DNA of 64,000 nucleotides from the NCBI GenBank assembly GCA_026120185.1, contig JANUWF010001497.1:1724501-1788500 (forward strand), in the 5' to 3' direction. Source of the stretch: Voacanga thouarsii (taxonomy: Eukaryota > Streptophyta > Magnoliopsida > Gentianales > Apocynaceae). Made by a program: the position numbers and the translations under genes. Positions 1 to 10,689 of the stretch are shown here, one piece after another. Within the stretch, counting starts at the first letter, position 1. Each line of letters opens with the position of its first letter. The notes beneath the pieces are model-generated. The model did not search any database, was not told where the DNA came from, and was given only the letters and a program-made list of their open reading frames with translations.

Positions 1-52
1 AGTATGGATCTTTCCAAAAGCAATGCTTTACTTCGGAGAGGAATTTCTTCTT

Positions 53-277
53 TTATTGTGCATTGAAATCTTCTAGAATAATTCCTACAACAAAGTAATT
101 AGCAAAATTTACATACCAAGGTGTTTGAAAAATCTTACCATCAATAAGTAGAAGTTGTTCATCCGGGAATGTGTCATTGATGTCTTCTTCAGCCAATGGC
201 TTAAGGTTGGGATTGTCCAACCTAGATAAGTGATCCGCAGCCAAAATTTTCGCACCCTTTTTGTCCTTAATTTTCAA
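53..277 (-). pseudogene. gypsy pol: RNase H to integrase connection
   Basis: A 74-residue fragment contains a 'KDKKG...ADHLSRL' segment followed by 'FPDEQLLLI' and 'PWYVNFANY'. Athila-type polyproteins carry these words between RNase H and the zinc-binding N terminus of integrase. It overlaps the preceding RNase H frame by a few bases in a different frame, so a frameshift separates them. The coding sense continues toward base 1, where integrase should begin. Inactive remnant. Confidence 0.75.
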
Positions 278-867
278 GTCAAATTCCTACAACAATAAAC
301 ACATCTTATCAATCTTGGTTTAGAATCATGTTTGTTTAGTAGGTACTTAAGGGCGGAATGATTTGTATACACAATGACTTTGGACAAAACAAGATAAGAC
401 CGAAATTTATCAAAAGTAAAAACTATTGCAAGTAATTCTTTCTCTGTTGTGGTGTAGTTCTCTTGTGTCGCTGTAAGAGTTTTGCTTGCATAGTAAATTA
501 GTTGAAAATGCTTATTCCTCTTTTGTTCAACCATTGCGCCCACTGTATAATCACTTGCATCACACATTAATTCAAAAAAAAGAGACCAATTAGGTGCAAT
601 TAAAATAGGAGAATTGATCAATTTCATTTTAAGCACATTGAAAGCATTGAGATATTTTTCATTAAAATAAAAAATAGCATCTTTTTCAAGCAAAGAAGTA
701 AGGGGTTTAGAAATATTTGAAAAATCCAAGATAAACCTCCTATAAAAATCTATATGACCAAGAAAACTTTGAATAGCCTTCATGGAAGTTGGAGGCGGGA
801 GTTTCTCAATTGCCTCAATCTTAGTCCTATCAACTTCAATACCTTTCCTTGAAATTTTGTATCCCAA
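274..867 (-). pseudogene. gypsy pol: RT thumb/connection and RNase H
   Basis: A 197-residue open stretch starts at 'MGYKISRKGIEVD', the end of the gypsy RT palm/thumb. It continues through 'IQSFLGHIDFYRRFI' (connection) into RNase H: 'LMCDASDYTVGAMVEQ' carries the first RNase H aspartate, and 'YYASKTLTATQENYTTTEKEL' carries the glutamate region. 'VYTNHSALKYLL' follows, with Asn where TDH-type Asp is normal (TDHSAL in the family), so a catalytic Asp appears lost. The last residues diverge after 'KPRLIR', marking a frameshift. RNase H would remove the RNA template during reverse transcription. Confidence 0.85.
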
Positions 868-879
868 TACTATACCTTC

Positions 880-1589
880 TTACACCATGAAGTGACATTT
901 TTCTCAATTAAGCATGAGGTTGGTCTCTTCACACCTTTGAAGTACCTTTTCTAAATTGGCCAAACACAAGTCAAAAGAATCACCAAAAATAGAAATATCA
1001 TCCATAAATGACTCGATGATATCTCCTACAAGCCCTTCGAAAATAGCCATCATACACTGTTAGAAAGTTCTGAGACCATTGCAAAAACTAAAAGGCACGT
1101 TGATATGCAAAAGTACCAAAAGGGCATATAAAAGTGGTCTTCTTTTGATCCTCCAATGCTACGAGAATTTGAAAGTATCCGAAAAAGCCATATAAAAATA
1201 ATAAAACTCATATCCGACTAACCTTTCTAACCTTTTTTCAATGAAAGGGAGAGGAAAATGGTCCTTTCGAGTTGCCTCATTCAATTTCCTATAATCAAAA
1301 CACACCTTCCAACTGATTACCAATCTCATTGGGATCAACTCATTTTTTTATGTGAACTCACAGTCATTCCTCCCTTCTTTAGCACCACTTGTGTTAGACT
1401 AACTCAAATACTATTAAAAATATGGTAAATGATGCTATAATCTAAGAGTTTAATCATCTCACATTTTACCACATCACTCATCTTTGGATTTAACCTACAT
1501 TGGGGTTGCACTACGGGTTTGGCTCCTTCTTCTAACAAAATTTTGTGAGTACAAAAGGAAGGGCTAATTTCATTAATATCCGTGATTTT
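880..1589 (-). pseudogene. gypsy pol: reverse transcriptase palm, broken
   Basis: Short blocks in changing frames read as gypsy RT. 'NELIPMRLVISWKVCFDYRK' with 'LNEATRKDHFPLPFI' (about 1225-1350) is the fingers/palm block. The catalytic box reads 'FMDD' at 997-1008, so both active-site aspartates survive. It is followed by 'CLANLEKVLQRCEETNL'. Stops and frameshifts break the frame. The fragment lies between the PR-RT linker at higher coordinates and RNase H at lower coordinates, as expected for gypsy pol on the minus strand. Confidence 0.75.
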
Positions 1590-1811
1590 TCATGTAATTA
1601 CTCCTTTATATTTTCCCAATAGACTTACCAATTTGATCGTTTGATTACAAATAAGGTCTTTTGCTATGATCACGGATAGTTTTTCACTTTTAGCCAACAA
1701 TGCATATTCTAAGTGCTCGAGGAGGTCTTTCAAGTCCAATTCTGATGGTTCCTCAATAGATGGCTTCATTATTCCCAAACTACTTTTTTCAATTTCCTCA
1801 AAATTTCCCAA
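1590..1811 (-). pseudogene. gypsy pol: protease-RT linker
   Basis: A 73-residue fragment contains 'LKDLLEHLEYALLAKSEKL', then 'VIIAKDL' and 'VSLLGKYKGVI'. This is the conserved segment just before RT in Athila-type pol (family pattern 'LKPLPEHLEYAFL...LPVII...L'). It has no catalytic role of its own and serves here to place the domain order. Stops flank it on both sides. Confidence 0.75.
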
Positions 1812-1880
1812 CTTATGACCCTTATTTTAGTCCTCCAAATATACAATGGATTGGTCTATATAGTATTAGACAAATGATTC

Positions 1881-2577
1881 CTACACAAAGTCAAAAGTAG
1901 GTTCATAAAAAATATAAACCATTAAACAAGAATCATCATAAGAAATAGGATGCTGCATGCTTTTGTGGATTTTGATAATGACTTCCTCGTTCCCAACCCT
2001 AAGTGTCAATTTTTCTCCATGAATATCAATTAATGCTTTGGCAGTTGCTAAAAAAGGTCGACCTAGGATTAAAAGGACTTTAGAATCTTCATCCATTTTA
2101 AGAATAACAAAATCCACAAGAAATATAAATCTATCCACTTTAACCAATACATCTTCCACTATTCCCTTAGGATATTTAATAGATTTATCGGCAAGTTGAA
2201 TACTCATTCTAGTAGGCTTGGATTCACCTAGACCTAGCATTTTAAAAGTTTTATATAGCAAAAAATTAATACTAGCACCTAAGTCTGTTAATCCATTACA
2301 AAATATAAGAGTCCTAATAAGACAAGGTATAGAAAAACTCGCTGGATCACTTTCTTGTCGTGGCAAAGTCTATTGGTCCTGCAAGATAGCTGAGTATTCT
2401 TCATTTAAAACCACTGTGGATAATTCCTTCAATCTCTTTTTGTTAACAAGTATACTTTTTAAAAATTTTGCATATTTGGGCATATGCACCAAGGCCTCGC
2501 TAAGTGGAATGTTTATGTGCAGTTGTTTGAATATTTCTAAAAATTTGTCAAATTGTGCATCTTTCCTTACTTTGTGA
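1881..2577 (-). pseudogene. gypsy gag-pol: retropepsin-like aspartic protease and upstream gag-pro linker
   Basis: The upstream part (about 2370-2577) reads 'KFLEIFKQLHINIPLSEAL' and 'MPKYAKFLKSIL', the typical Athila segment preceding the protease. The protease (1881-2366) contains the 'DLGASINFL' active-site loop near 2265-2295, then 'LADKSIKYPKGIVEDVLVKV' and 'LILGRPFLATAKALID', the retropepsin flap and hydrophobic-Gly regions. DLGAS is the form seen in this lineage, so the catalytic Asp may be intact. An in-frame stop separates linker and protease. Retropepsin would process the Gag-Pol polyprotein. Confidence 0.85.
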
Positions 2578-2599
2578 ATGCAAGTGGGATAAGGTACCG

Positions 2600-3027
2600 G
2601 TAGCTAAAAATCTAATTTTTTAAGTTTTTTTTTGAAAAGGTTCAACAAGAGGGGTTGGTTTCGGCCGATCTTTTTTAGATGGTACTAATTTCGTGTTAGG
2701 ATCAGATAGCTCCTTACCACTTCGTAATATAATGGTAGTTGAATCATGTTGTGCTTCCACCCCTAATGGTGACTATATTACTATATCTATTAAAAACTAA
2801 ATTTGCCTTTCCATATTTTTAATCATGTCCTCAAATTTTGCTAATATGTCATTTATCTCATGAAAACATTTAGTTACATGGGTAGCAAATTTTTCTAACA
2901 CCCCTTCTAAGGCAACGAAGTTGGATGGGCGAAATGTCATTCCGTGAGACATGTTAAGATACCATCCCATGCTCCAATTGGCCATCTTATCTATACAGAA
3001 TAACTTATTAGTATCATATATACACAT
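2600..3027 (-). pseudogene. gypsy gag C-terminal remnant
   Basis: The frame 2797-3027 reads 'TFRPSNFVALEGVLEKF' and ends in 'IKNMERQI', comparable to the gag C-terminal coiled segment ('...SIRNLEVQIGQI') of Athila elements. Lower coordinates give a broken 'TTIILRSGKEL', the gag-protease junction motif ('TLRSGKEL'). The several hundred N-terminal gag residues expected upstream are missing because the primer site lies about 210 bp away. The copy therefore could not supply its own capsid. Confidence 0.65.
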
Positions 3028-3029
3028 TA

Positions 3030-3236
3030 CAATATGAAATCAAGTTAGTTAGTTAAAGTACATGTTCACAATTTAAGTTACCTCATATAGGGACATTAAT
3101 TTAAAAGTATACAAGAAAAAAAATTATGACACCTAGTCACACAAGGAGCATATATGCATATGCACATATTTACATATAAATATATTAATATATAAATATG
3201 GTTAAATCAACAAAATTCAAGCTTTCATGATATTAT
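3030..3236 (-). other. Element I leader, shared with element M
   Basis: Non-coding AT-rich leader between primer site and gag remnant. The block around 3140-3236 (an ACAAGGAGCATATATGCATA-like start, then ATGGTTAAATCAACAAAATT, then AAGCTTTCATGAT) matches the corresponding leader of element M at about 61935-62038. The two elements are therefore related, and both carry their deletion immediately downstream of this leader. Confidence 0.6.
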
Positions 3237-3254
3237 TCCTCGGTAATAGTGTCA
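3237..3254 (-). promoter_or_regulatory. Primer-binding site, degenerate, tRNA-Asp type
   Basis: The plus-strand bases TCCTCGGTAATAGTGTCA align with the plant tRNA-Asp 3' end (TCCCCGGCAACGGCGCCA) at 12 of 18 positions. All six differences are C-to-T or G-to-A transitions. The site sits 6 bp from the LTR, the same spacing as in element M. Confidence 0.75.
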
Positions 3255-4250
3255 AAAACTTTATGCGTAAATTTTGGATGTATAAAAATCATTAAATTTA
3301 AATCCATCTCTTAATTAAGTTTTAATTAAAACACTAATCTAAAATACACATATAAGCAAGTATGCTCATCGCCAGCATAGCATAGGAAATTAACGAGTAT
3401 CGATCCTCAAAGGAACAAGTACACACTAATAACTTTTTATGTATTGTTTAACCAATCCAAATAAAATGAGAAAATAAGAAAAAAAATAAAAAATATATAT
3501 ACAACTCAAGGATGTAGGAATATGCAATTTAAACAACTATCCTAGAAAATATGATAATGAACTAACTAGCAATTCTCTCAATTAATTATCATCTTAGTAT
3601 CATGAAGGAATATAAAATAAAATTTAATCGTTTTCCAAGTTATGAATCTATTTAGATAAATTTCACTTCGTTTCCCAATCCATGGAATTACTATCTTTTG
3701 ATTAATATTAACAGATTTTCCAATCAAGCTAACATAACCAAAACATGTATTAAACTCAATTCCTTATAACCATGAAATTAGCTAATAATCATTTGCTCGA
3801 TGTAAAATTAACTAATCTTTGATCACTTAGTTATATAATCTTAACTTCGTTTCCCAAGTCCATTAAAATTTAATAAATACGAAATCAATATAATGAAACT
3901 CCTAACATCATTGTCCCAAGTCAATTAGAAGAACTCACATCAATAACTAATGATAACAAGTAATCAAACACCAAAGATGATAAAAAATTGACCAAAGAAC
4001 TAAATCAACACAAAACTATGAATCCAAACTAATGTTAAATTACAATAAAGACATTGAATACATCATTGTTTAAGGAAAAGAAAATAAAAATAAAAGAAAG
4101 AACTCATAGACAAGCCTCTTTCTTCACCGTTGAAGACTTTCTTGAACAATCATCTTTGATTGGATGAATTCCACCTTTATTGAGTAATTGGAATTTATGC
4201 TCTTCGATCCACCTCTATATATCTCTCATTTCTCTTGTATTTTCTCTTAT

Positions 4251-4260
4251 TTTTATAGGC
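4251..4260 (-). promoter_or_regulatory. LTR A TATA box
   Basis: On the minus strand the sequence is GCCTATAAAA, at the same place as CCTATAAATAG in LTRs B and D. It would direct Pol II transcription leftwards into the element. Confidence 0.55.
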
Positions 4261-4359
4261 CTCTTTGATGTTAAATTCATTGCTTAAGGGATCTTGGACG
4301 AGTAGGAATTAGAAAATACCAAAATTTTTAAATTTGTGCGCAGGATTTTCGCCTTCTAG

Positions 4360-4592
4360 ACTGGGCCTGGCGCCGGGTCCCTTCGACCCACCTGGCACTA
4401 GGTGCAATCTATTGTTCCTTTGTTTTTTGCTCTATTTTCACTGGCTGGACAGAATGAACCCAACGTCTGATCCACTTGCCAGACCTGGCGCCAGGTTTGT
4501 TCTGTTTTCTTCTTGAAATTTGCTCGGTTTCCTCTGCTTGACTAGAATAGACCCGGTGCTTGGTCCCTTGGTTGGGCCTGGCGCCAGGTGCA
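4360..4592. promoter_or_regulatory. U3 cluster of GGCGCC palindromes in LTR A
   Basis: The perfect 12-bp palindrome CCTGGCGCCAGG occurs at 4484-4495 and 4577-4588, with a variant CCTGGCGCCGGG at 4366-4377 and a decayed CCTGGCACTAGG copy between. The block is strikingly GC-rich inside an AT-rich LTR. In transcription sense it lies about 100-330 bp upstream of the TATA box. Related GGCGCC blocks sit at the same place in LTRs B, C and D. The function, whether protein binding or a methylation target, is inferred only. Confidence 0.5.
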
Positions 4593-4757
4593 TTTTGGAA
4601 TTGTTCACTTTTTGCTCGAATTTAACTCAAATTTGTACAAATTTGCCAAAAATACTTTTTATAAGTAAAATATCAAATATGAAGGAATATGTCTAGTTAT
4701 TACAACAAAAATATCTCAAAATAATCTAAAAAATAATAGTGATTTTAACCCCTATCA

Positions 4758-7305
4758 TAATGTTTGATGATTAAATTTATTCATACATTATAAATTAAAA
4801 ATTTAATTAAATTACATAATAAACATTTTTTTTAGGGAGAAAAAAAGAAATTTTGCATGACAAACTTAATTATTCATCTTTTAATTATTTTAAAAAAATA
4901 GAGACAAATTTGAGATAAAAAGGAAACTTTAATAAAATTTTCATCTCAATTTGGTCTCTAACTAGTCTCAAAATTTTAGGGCAATTCTATATAATTTATT
5001 CTCTCAAGTCCCATCTACCTTCAGACTAGTACAAAAGCAAGTCCCGAGTCCATGGTAGAGAATAGAAGTATTGGAGCAAGAAGGGATTAAAAAGCCACTA
5101 TTTCCCTCCCAAATTTCTTCTCAAATAGAACCCACAAAATTCATTTTCCCCCAAATCCTTCAACCCATGTTCTTTTTACTCCTCTTCAACTTTCCATTTT
5201 CCTAAATCTTTCAACCCCGGTTCTTCTTATTCCTTTTCCATTTTTCATTTTTTTCTTATATCCTACTTTACATTCTTTGCACCTACTGGATTAGAGTTTA
5301 AATTCTTCATACTCACTTAAAACTCACTTGCAATCATCGCATTTCAATGCCCTAGGCACCTAAGTTTGTGTCATTGTTGTTCAGACAAAAGAACACATTT
5401 CGGGTGCACCGATTCAGCTTTGGTAGTTTTTTTTCCTTAGGTTCTTTCTTTTTATTTTGAGTAATATACATTAAGTAGGTGATGTTGCTTTGGCAGTGCA
5501 TTATAAATTTATAGTATTTGATTTTATTTCGGCTTGTGTAATCTTTGTAATTTTATTTTTGTTGAAATATAATCTTTATCAGTAGTTGGCATATTCATGC
5601 CCGAGCTATATTATTGTGGAAAAGTTTAATTTCCATTATGCATCTCCTAATCTAATCTACTCATTGTTTAGCATTTAATGCTGGTGGGACTGAATTTCTG
5701 AACTCTTTTTTTTCCTTCTTGTTTTGTTTCTTGTGGATAAGCTATTATTAGTTTGAGTTCCATGGAATTCACTATATTTGGTTTATCTATGTTTATGACT
5801 AGCGGTTTAATACATTTATTTGAGAAAAATATTTAAAATGTAAAATAAATAGTTTAATCGGAATAGGATTCTCTCTATTTCTAGATCACTTGTGTATTAT
5901 TTAAAAGAAACTAAGGATAGATGAGAGCATCATATATATTTTTGGAAGATATAAGTAGTACTTTTATACACTCATCAAATATCATGCACAGGATTGCCAT
6001 TGGAGTCAAGATGACTTTTTTTTATGTTTTTGGTGTACTCAAAAAGTAAGTAAATAGGTAAAAGAGATTAATGACAATGATATGCCTAGACTCTTATGTT
6101 TGAGAATGTTCTTAACATGTTCGAAGTATTATTTAAAGAAGAGAAAATTTTTCCTTTAGCATTAATGTAAAATAAGAAAAGTGTACTTCTATATAGACCC
6201 CAACAATCTTATCTGCTTTGCTACGACTTTGCTATTGTTTGTATTTGTTGGTTATTTGAGGCGTGGGGTGTTTTTTTTTCTTTTTTCTATTGAGAGGGAG
6301 GGGGTAAGAGTAAAAAAGAATGGTTAATTATAGGATGCTTATATATATGATGACAAATCGTGTGATGTTTTAGCAGATACATATATCCTGTAGTTATAAT
6401 CCTTTTAGGTTGTTTTACGGAATAGTCTTTTACTGCCAATAACTACTGTTAAGTTAGATATCTTTTGCTATTTTGCATGAAAATCTTCAATTCTTCATGA
6501 TGTGTATTTTTAGGATGAACTGAGACATGCATTGAGAAAAATTGACATTTCGAAGTTATAGTGTTAATTATGTTCTGGTTGTAATCCATGTCTAATTGTA
6601 GAGGGGTAGAAATGCTCTATTATATATACTTACTAACCTGAAACTCTCTGTATTTTACCTCCTCTTTTGGTAGCTTTCCATATAATCTAAAAATTGTATG
6701 TATTGAGACTAATAAGGTATGACAAGGGGAAGTAAAACTACTGTGTAATAACAATTCTGTAGTCAAGACTGATATTTGAACAATTGTTCTTTCTTTGAGA
6801 TTGATAAGCTATTATGTGACATGAACAATAGCGGTGAATAGTAATTTGTTGATCCTAGGGGAGAGAAAAGAGTGAGAAATAAGAGGAGGAAGAAGATAGG
6901 CAATGCCTAACCAGAGTTATAACAATTAACTCTTAAAATTCCATTACTCACTAAACTATTACATACTATATATAAGATAAAACATCCTAATAACCCAAAT
7001 TCTAATTAAACTAGAATTTGTAAAGACATAGTAGTCTGGAATTCCTTGAAGCTGTTTGTAATTTTATTGAATCTGCAAGAGTTTTATGGTACTTGCTTAA
7101 ATAGGGAAACTCTGTGGAGCATGATGAGAATTTACTATGGATTTGCTTGAATGCGCGTTAGTTAATTGAACATAAGTCACAAAGATTTAATTTTTCCATC
7201 TTGTTGGACGTTATATGTAGAAAAATATGCAGTGTGAAGACATCTTATATGTTGTTCTGTTTATTTTTGTGAAGGCAGTGGCCCATTTGTGTAATCAAGT
7301 TTTGA
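4758..7305. other. Host X, segment 1: unclassified sequence
   Basis: No retroelement domain or LTR homology is recognisable here. It includes pyrimidine-rich stretches (5100-5280), a TATA-like TATATAATTT near 4990 and several possible GT/AG splice signals, but no frame long enough to call an exon. Around 4890-4980 GAGACAAATTTGAGAT and ATCTCAATTTGGTCTC form an imperfect inverted repeat, reminiscent of a small MITE end. It continues at 20859 once K1 is removed. It is either old host DNA or the interior of an unrecognised element. Confidence 0.4.
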
Positions 7306-7310
7306 TCATG

Positions 7311-9105
7311 TGAAGGACCGCGGGAAAATAAATATGCTACAGAAATTTCAATTTAACAAATTTTTTCTGAGTCAAAGTCTAGGAATGCTTATTTCTAGGG
7401 CATTTTACTTGAATAATTGGAGTTGGATTTGAGTTTGACAGCATTTCTTGAATTGAAACGTTTACTTATGCCATAGAAATACTAGCTAACCGTCGGCTCG
7501 TTCACATAAAACACTTATCACATTTGCTAACTCTTGACTTTTCAGAGTATTTCGAACCTTTTATGGACCTTTATCGGTGAAAATAGAACTAGAGTGAAGA
7601 AGATTGGAAGAGCAAAACAATAAAGGAAAAACGAAGGAAAACGGCTAAGGAAAAATTGGTGGCTTGATTTCGTTCTTGGAAAACCAAAAGCTGTAAGGTT
7701 TTTGCACAGTGGTTCGGTTAACTAGTCCACCGTAGCAAGCTTTTCTTTTTATATATTTAACAACAGCTTTTTTTTCTTTTCCTTTTCAAACTCAACCATC
7801 GAGCCACCTTTTCATTATTTTCCTTTTTCCCTATTTTTTTGTGTGGCAGCTATTCCAGGTTCTCAAACCTGTAGCCGTCCCACACAAACCTTAGTGGACC
7901 AGGGGTTTTCTTAATTAGCCAAAAACTAATTAAATTAGTTTTTTTATTAATTAATTAATTTACTTGGGCCTAACATAAAATTACTTAAGATAATTAATTA
8001 AATTGGCACAATTAAATTATTCTAGCCCAAATAAATAATTAACTGGACTCTTAGAATAATTCTTCTAATAATAAATTCACCTAATAAACCCATATAGTAA
8101 ATGAATTTACTAAGATTATTTGAGCTACTTTGGGGACCGAAAGACATTATTCTTGACTACTAAAATGATCAAAATACTCTTACTAACAAATAATTGTATT
8201 TTATCATTTTAAATATTCTATTTATTTCCATATGAAAATATTGACTCCGAGAATAATATTGCAAGTGCAGTGTCTTCGACCTACAGGTGCAATGACGAAG
8301 ATACCCCTCTATGTAACACCCATCATTGAGATAGAAAAAATACACTAATACTTTTCCCAATGACATTTATCATCATTTGATAACTAGCCCAATAATTTAC
8401 GACTTTCAGTATGTATCCACTTACCACAGGAAGCTACCCAAAAGTATACATATTTAGTCACGTTTCTCCAGGCCTTGGATTATTTAGATTATTCCGGACA
8501 ATCACAAAAAGGTGATTTCTTCATGTAATGAAGTATAGAAATTCTATTGTATAAATCCGTCTTAATTAACTAGAGTCATACACTCAACGTACAAGATTAT
8601 TAGCCTTGCAATAAGACCTCAACTAACATACATTAAAGTGTACAAGTTCAGCTTCACCAGATCACCAACTTATACTCAAGTCTTATGGTACTCATCCACA
8701 CAGTAGTTGCGATAATCCAATCTTTATTTATTTTAGTACTTTTATAAAGATTATTATCACATGATCCAATTTTACGTATTCTAAATACTTATACTATTAG
8801 TGTGAGTGGACTATTCACTGGTTAAAGGTAAACCATTCTCCATTTAGAAACTATACTGCAATGATCTAAACCTTGATAAAATACCCAACTTCATCAATTG
8901 ATCAAGAACAATTTTTTATTTATGTGTTAGCAGCTCATATTCCACACCTTATAGTGAAAGTACGACCTAATTACGTAGATTATTTACTAACATATTTAGA
9001 CTTTAATGTGCAATATATGTAAACAAACAATTGTTAATGAATAAAATTTTTATTAATTTTCAAAATATAGAAATACATAGGCTATTTTAGGTATACATTC
9101 CAACA
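7311..9105 (-). repeat. K1 3' LTR (about 1.8 kb)
   Basis: It runs from TGAAGGACC to ...ATTCCAACA, giving TG...CA ends. It aligns over its length with 19028-20853, for example the shared AAATAAATATGC near the outer end and a TTTCTTTTTATATAT-type block near 7743. On the minus strand it starts TGTTGGAATGTATACC, directly after the polypurine tract. Confidence 0.9.
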
Positions 9106-9118
9106 ATCTCTCACTTGC
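9106..9118 (-). promoter_or_regulatory. K1 polypurine tract
   Basis: The minus-strand sequence GCAAGTGAGAGAT abuts the 3' LTR start. This is the position and composition of the copia plus-strand primer (AAGTGGGAGAT in K2 and K3). Confidence 0.75.
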
Positions 9119-9152
9119 ACTAAATGGATTATGATAGTTCATATATGCCCAC

Positions 9153-10560
9153 TCATATGACATCTAAGTGTTTTCGAAACACCATTTTAGTCAAATGCAG
9201 GGTAAATGGGTCTGCCAGATTATTTGGTGAGGAAATTTGTTCAACCACTATATCTCGTTTTTGGATGAACTCCCAAATCAAGTAATACTTCCTCTTAATA
9301 TGCTTGCCCTTCCTGTAGTTTCTTAACTCCTTACACTGTGACATAGCTCCAGAATCACAATATATAGTTATGGGTATTCCATCTGTAACACAATTTCAAG
9401 TTCTGTAAGGAACTTCTAGAATCAAATTGCTTCTTTAGAAGCTTCTAAACTGTCACATACTCAGCTTCCATAGTAGAATCAGCAATGCAAGATTTTAACA
9501 CTCCTCCATAAAATAGCCTTTCCAGACAAAGTGAAAACATATTCACTAGTGGATTTTCTTTCATTTTTATTTGCCTGAAAGTTTGAGTCTGTATAACCGG
9601 TAGGAACTAAGTCATCAACCCTGTAAACAAGCATATAATCCCTCGTTCCCTTCAGGTACTTAGGAATATGCTTTACAGCTTATCAATATTCTTCCCCTGA
9701 GTTTGATTGATACCTATTTACCATGCCTACTGCAAAGCAGATATCCAGCCTTGTATAAAGCACGGCATACATGAGACTTTCTACTGCCGAGGTATAGGGA
9801 ATCATACTCGTCTTTTCATTTTCTTCCTGTATCTTAGGACATTACTTGGAAAATAAGGTTAATCCGTGCCTAAAGGGTATGATTGCCCCTTTATACTGAT
9901 TCATACTAAACTTAGCCAATATCTTATCAGTACAAGCAGATTAGGATAGGCCTAACATTCTTTGCTTCCTAACTCTAAGAAGCTTTATTCCAGGAATGTA
10001 GCTAGTTTTTCCCATATCTTTCATACTAAATTGATTTGACAGCCAAAGCTTTATGAATGATAATGTCCCTACATAATTTTCAATGAGTAGAATGCCATCC
10101 ACATAAAGTACCATAAAAGGCTATTGCCATCTGTTTTCCTATTTACGCATAGTTCATCCACGTTTTATATGAATTCATAAGACTTTACAGCCTCATTAAA
10201 ATGTATGTTCTATGCTCGTGATGCTTCATTAAGTCCATAAATAGACTTCTTAAACTTACAGACCATATGCTCTTAGTCTTTTACAATAAAGCCTTCAGGT
10301 TAGGTCATATTGATGTCTTTGCTAAGATAGCCATTAAGAAAGGCTATCTTGACATCCATTTGCCATATCTTGTAGTCATAATGACATGCGATAGCCAAGA
10401 GAGTGCAAATGGATTTGAGCATGACAAGAGGTGAAAAGATATCCTCATAATTGATCATTTCTTTTTGAGTATCACCTTTTGTTACCAACCTTGTTTTAAA
10501 GGTTTTCACATTTCCATCTGCCCTTCTTTTTCTCTTGTATACCCATTTTCACCCTATGGG
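9153..10560 (-). pseudogene. K1 pol: reverse transcriptase and RNase H, degenerate
   Basis: The RT N-terminal part (10300-10509) reads 'RLVTKGDTQKEMINYEDIFS', then 'LLAIACHYDYKIWQMDVKIAFLNG'. The active-site box near 10081-10120 reads 'VLYVDGILLI': the second catalytic Asp of YVDD is Gly, so RT is dead. The C-terminal RNase H tail (9153-9344) reads 'NYRKGKHIKRKYYLIWEFIQ', then 'ISSPNNLADPFT', typical of Tork-like elements. The segment between is full of stops and frameshifts. In life it would copy element RNA into DNA within cytoplasmic particles. Confidence 0.85.
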
Positions 10561-10689
10561 TTTAATCCCTTCAAGTGCAGTGATAAGATCCCAAACTTAA
10601 TTGAGATACATAGACTTAATTTTAGTATCTATTGCTACTTGCCATTTGTCTCCATCAACATCAATAATGGCTTCATCGTATCTAGTGGG

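Larger units (their letters stand above)
1..4757 (-). mobile_element. Element I: Athila/Tat-like Ty3/gypsy retrotransposon, 3' part outside window
   Basis: On the minus strand the order is 5' LTR (3261-4757), tRNA-Asp-like primer site, short leader, gag remnant, aspartic protease, RT, RNase H, then the start of the linker to integrase at the window edge. This PR-RT-RH-IN order defines Ty3/gypsy. The protease and RNase H wording and the tRNA-Asp primer point to the Athila/Tat group. Most of the N-terminal gag is absent: only about 210 bp separate the primer site from a gag C-terminal segment. All frames are broken. The integrase and 3' LTR would lie left of base 1, so the left boundary is unknown. 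Confidence 0.9.
3261..4757 (-). repeat. LTR A, 5' LTR of element I (about 1.5 kb)
   Basis: The inner end TTATGCG (family TGATGTG) lies 6 bp from the primer site, and the outer end is CCCCTATCA. On the minus strand it begins TGATAGGGG, as in LTRs B, C and D. It shares with them the '...AAGCACTCATAGACAAGCCTC'-type transcribed block (here 4102-4125) and the GC-rich U3 motifs. The 1497 bp length matches the 1413-1448 bp of the others. The right-flank 5-mer is TAATG; its partner would be beyond the left edge. Confidence 0.85.
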
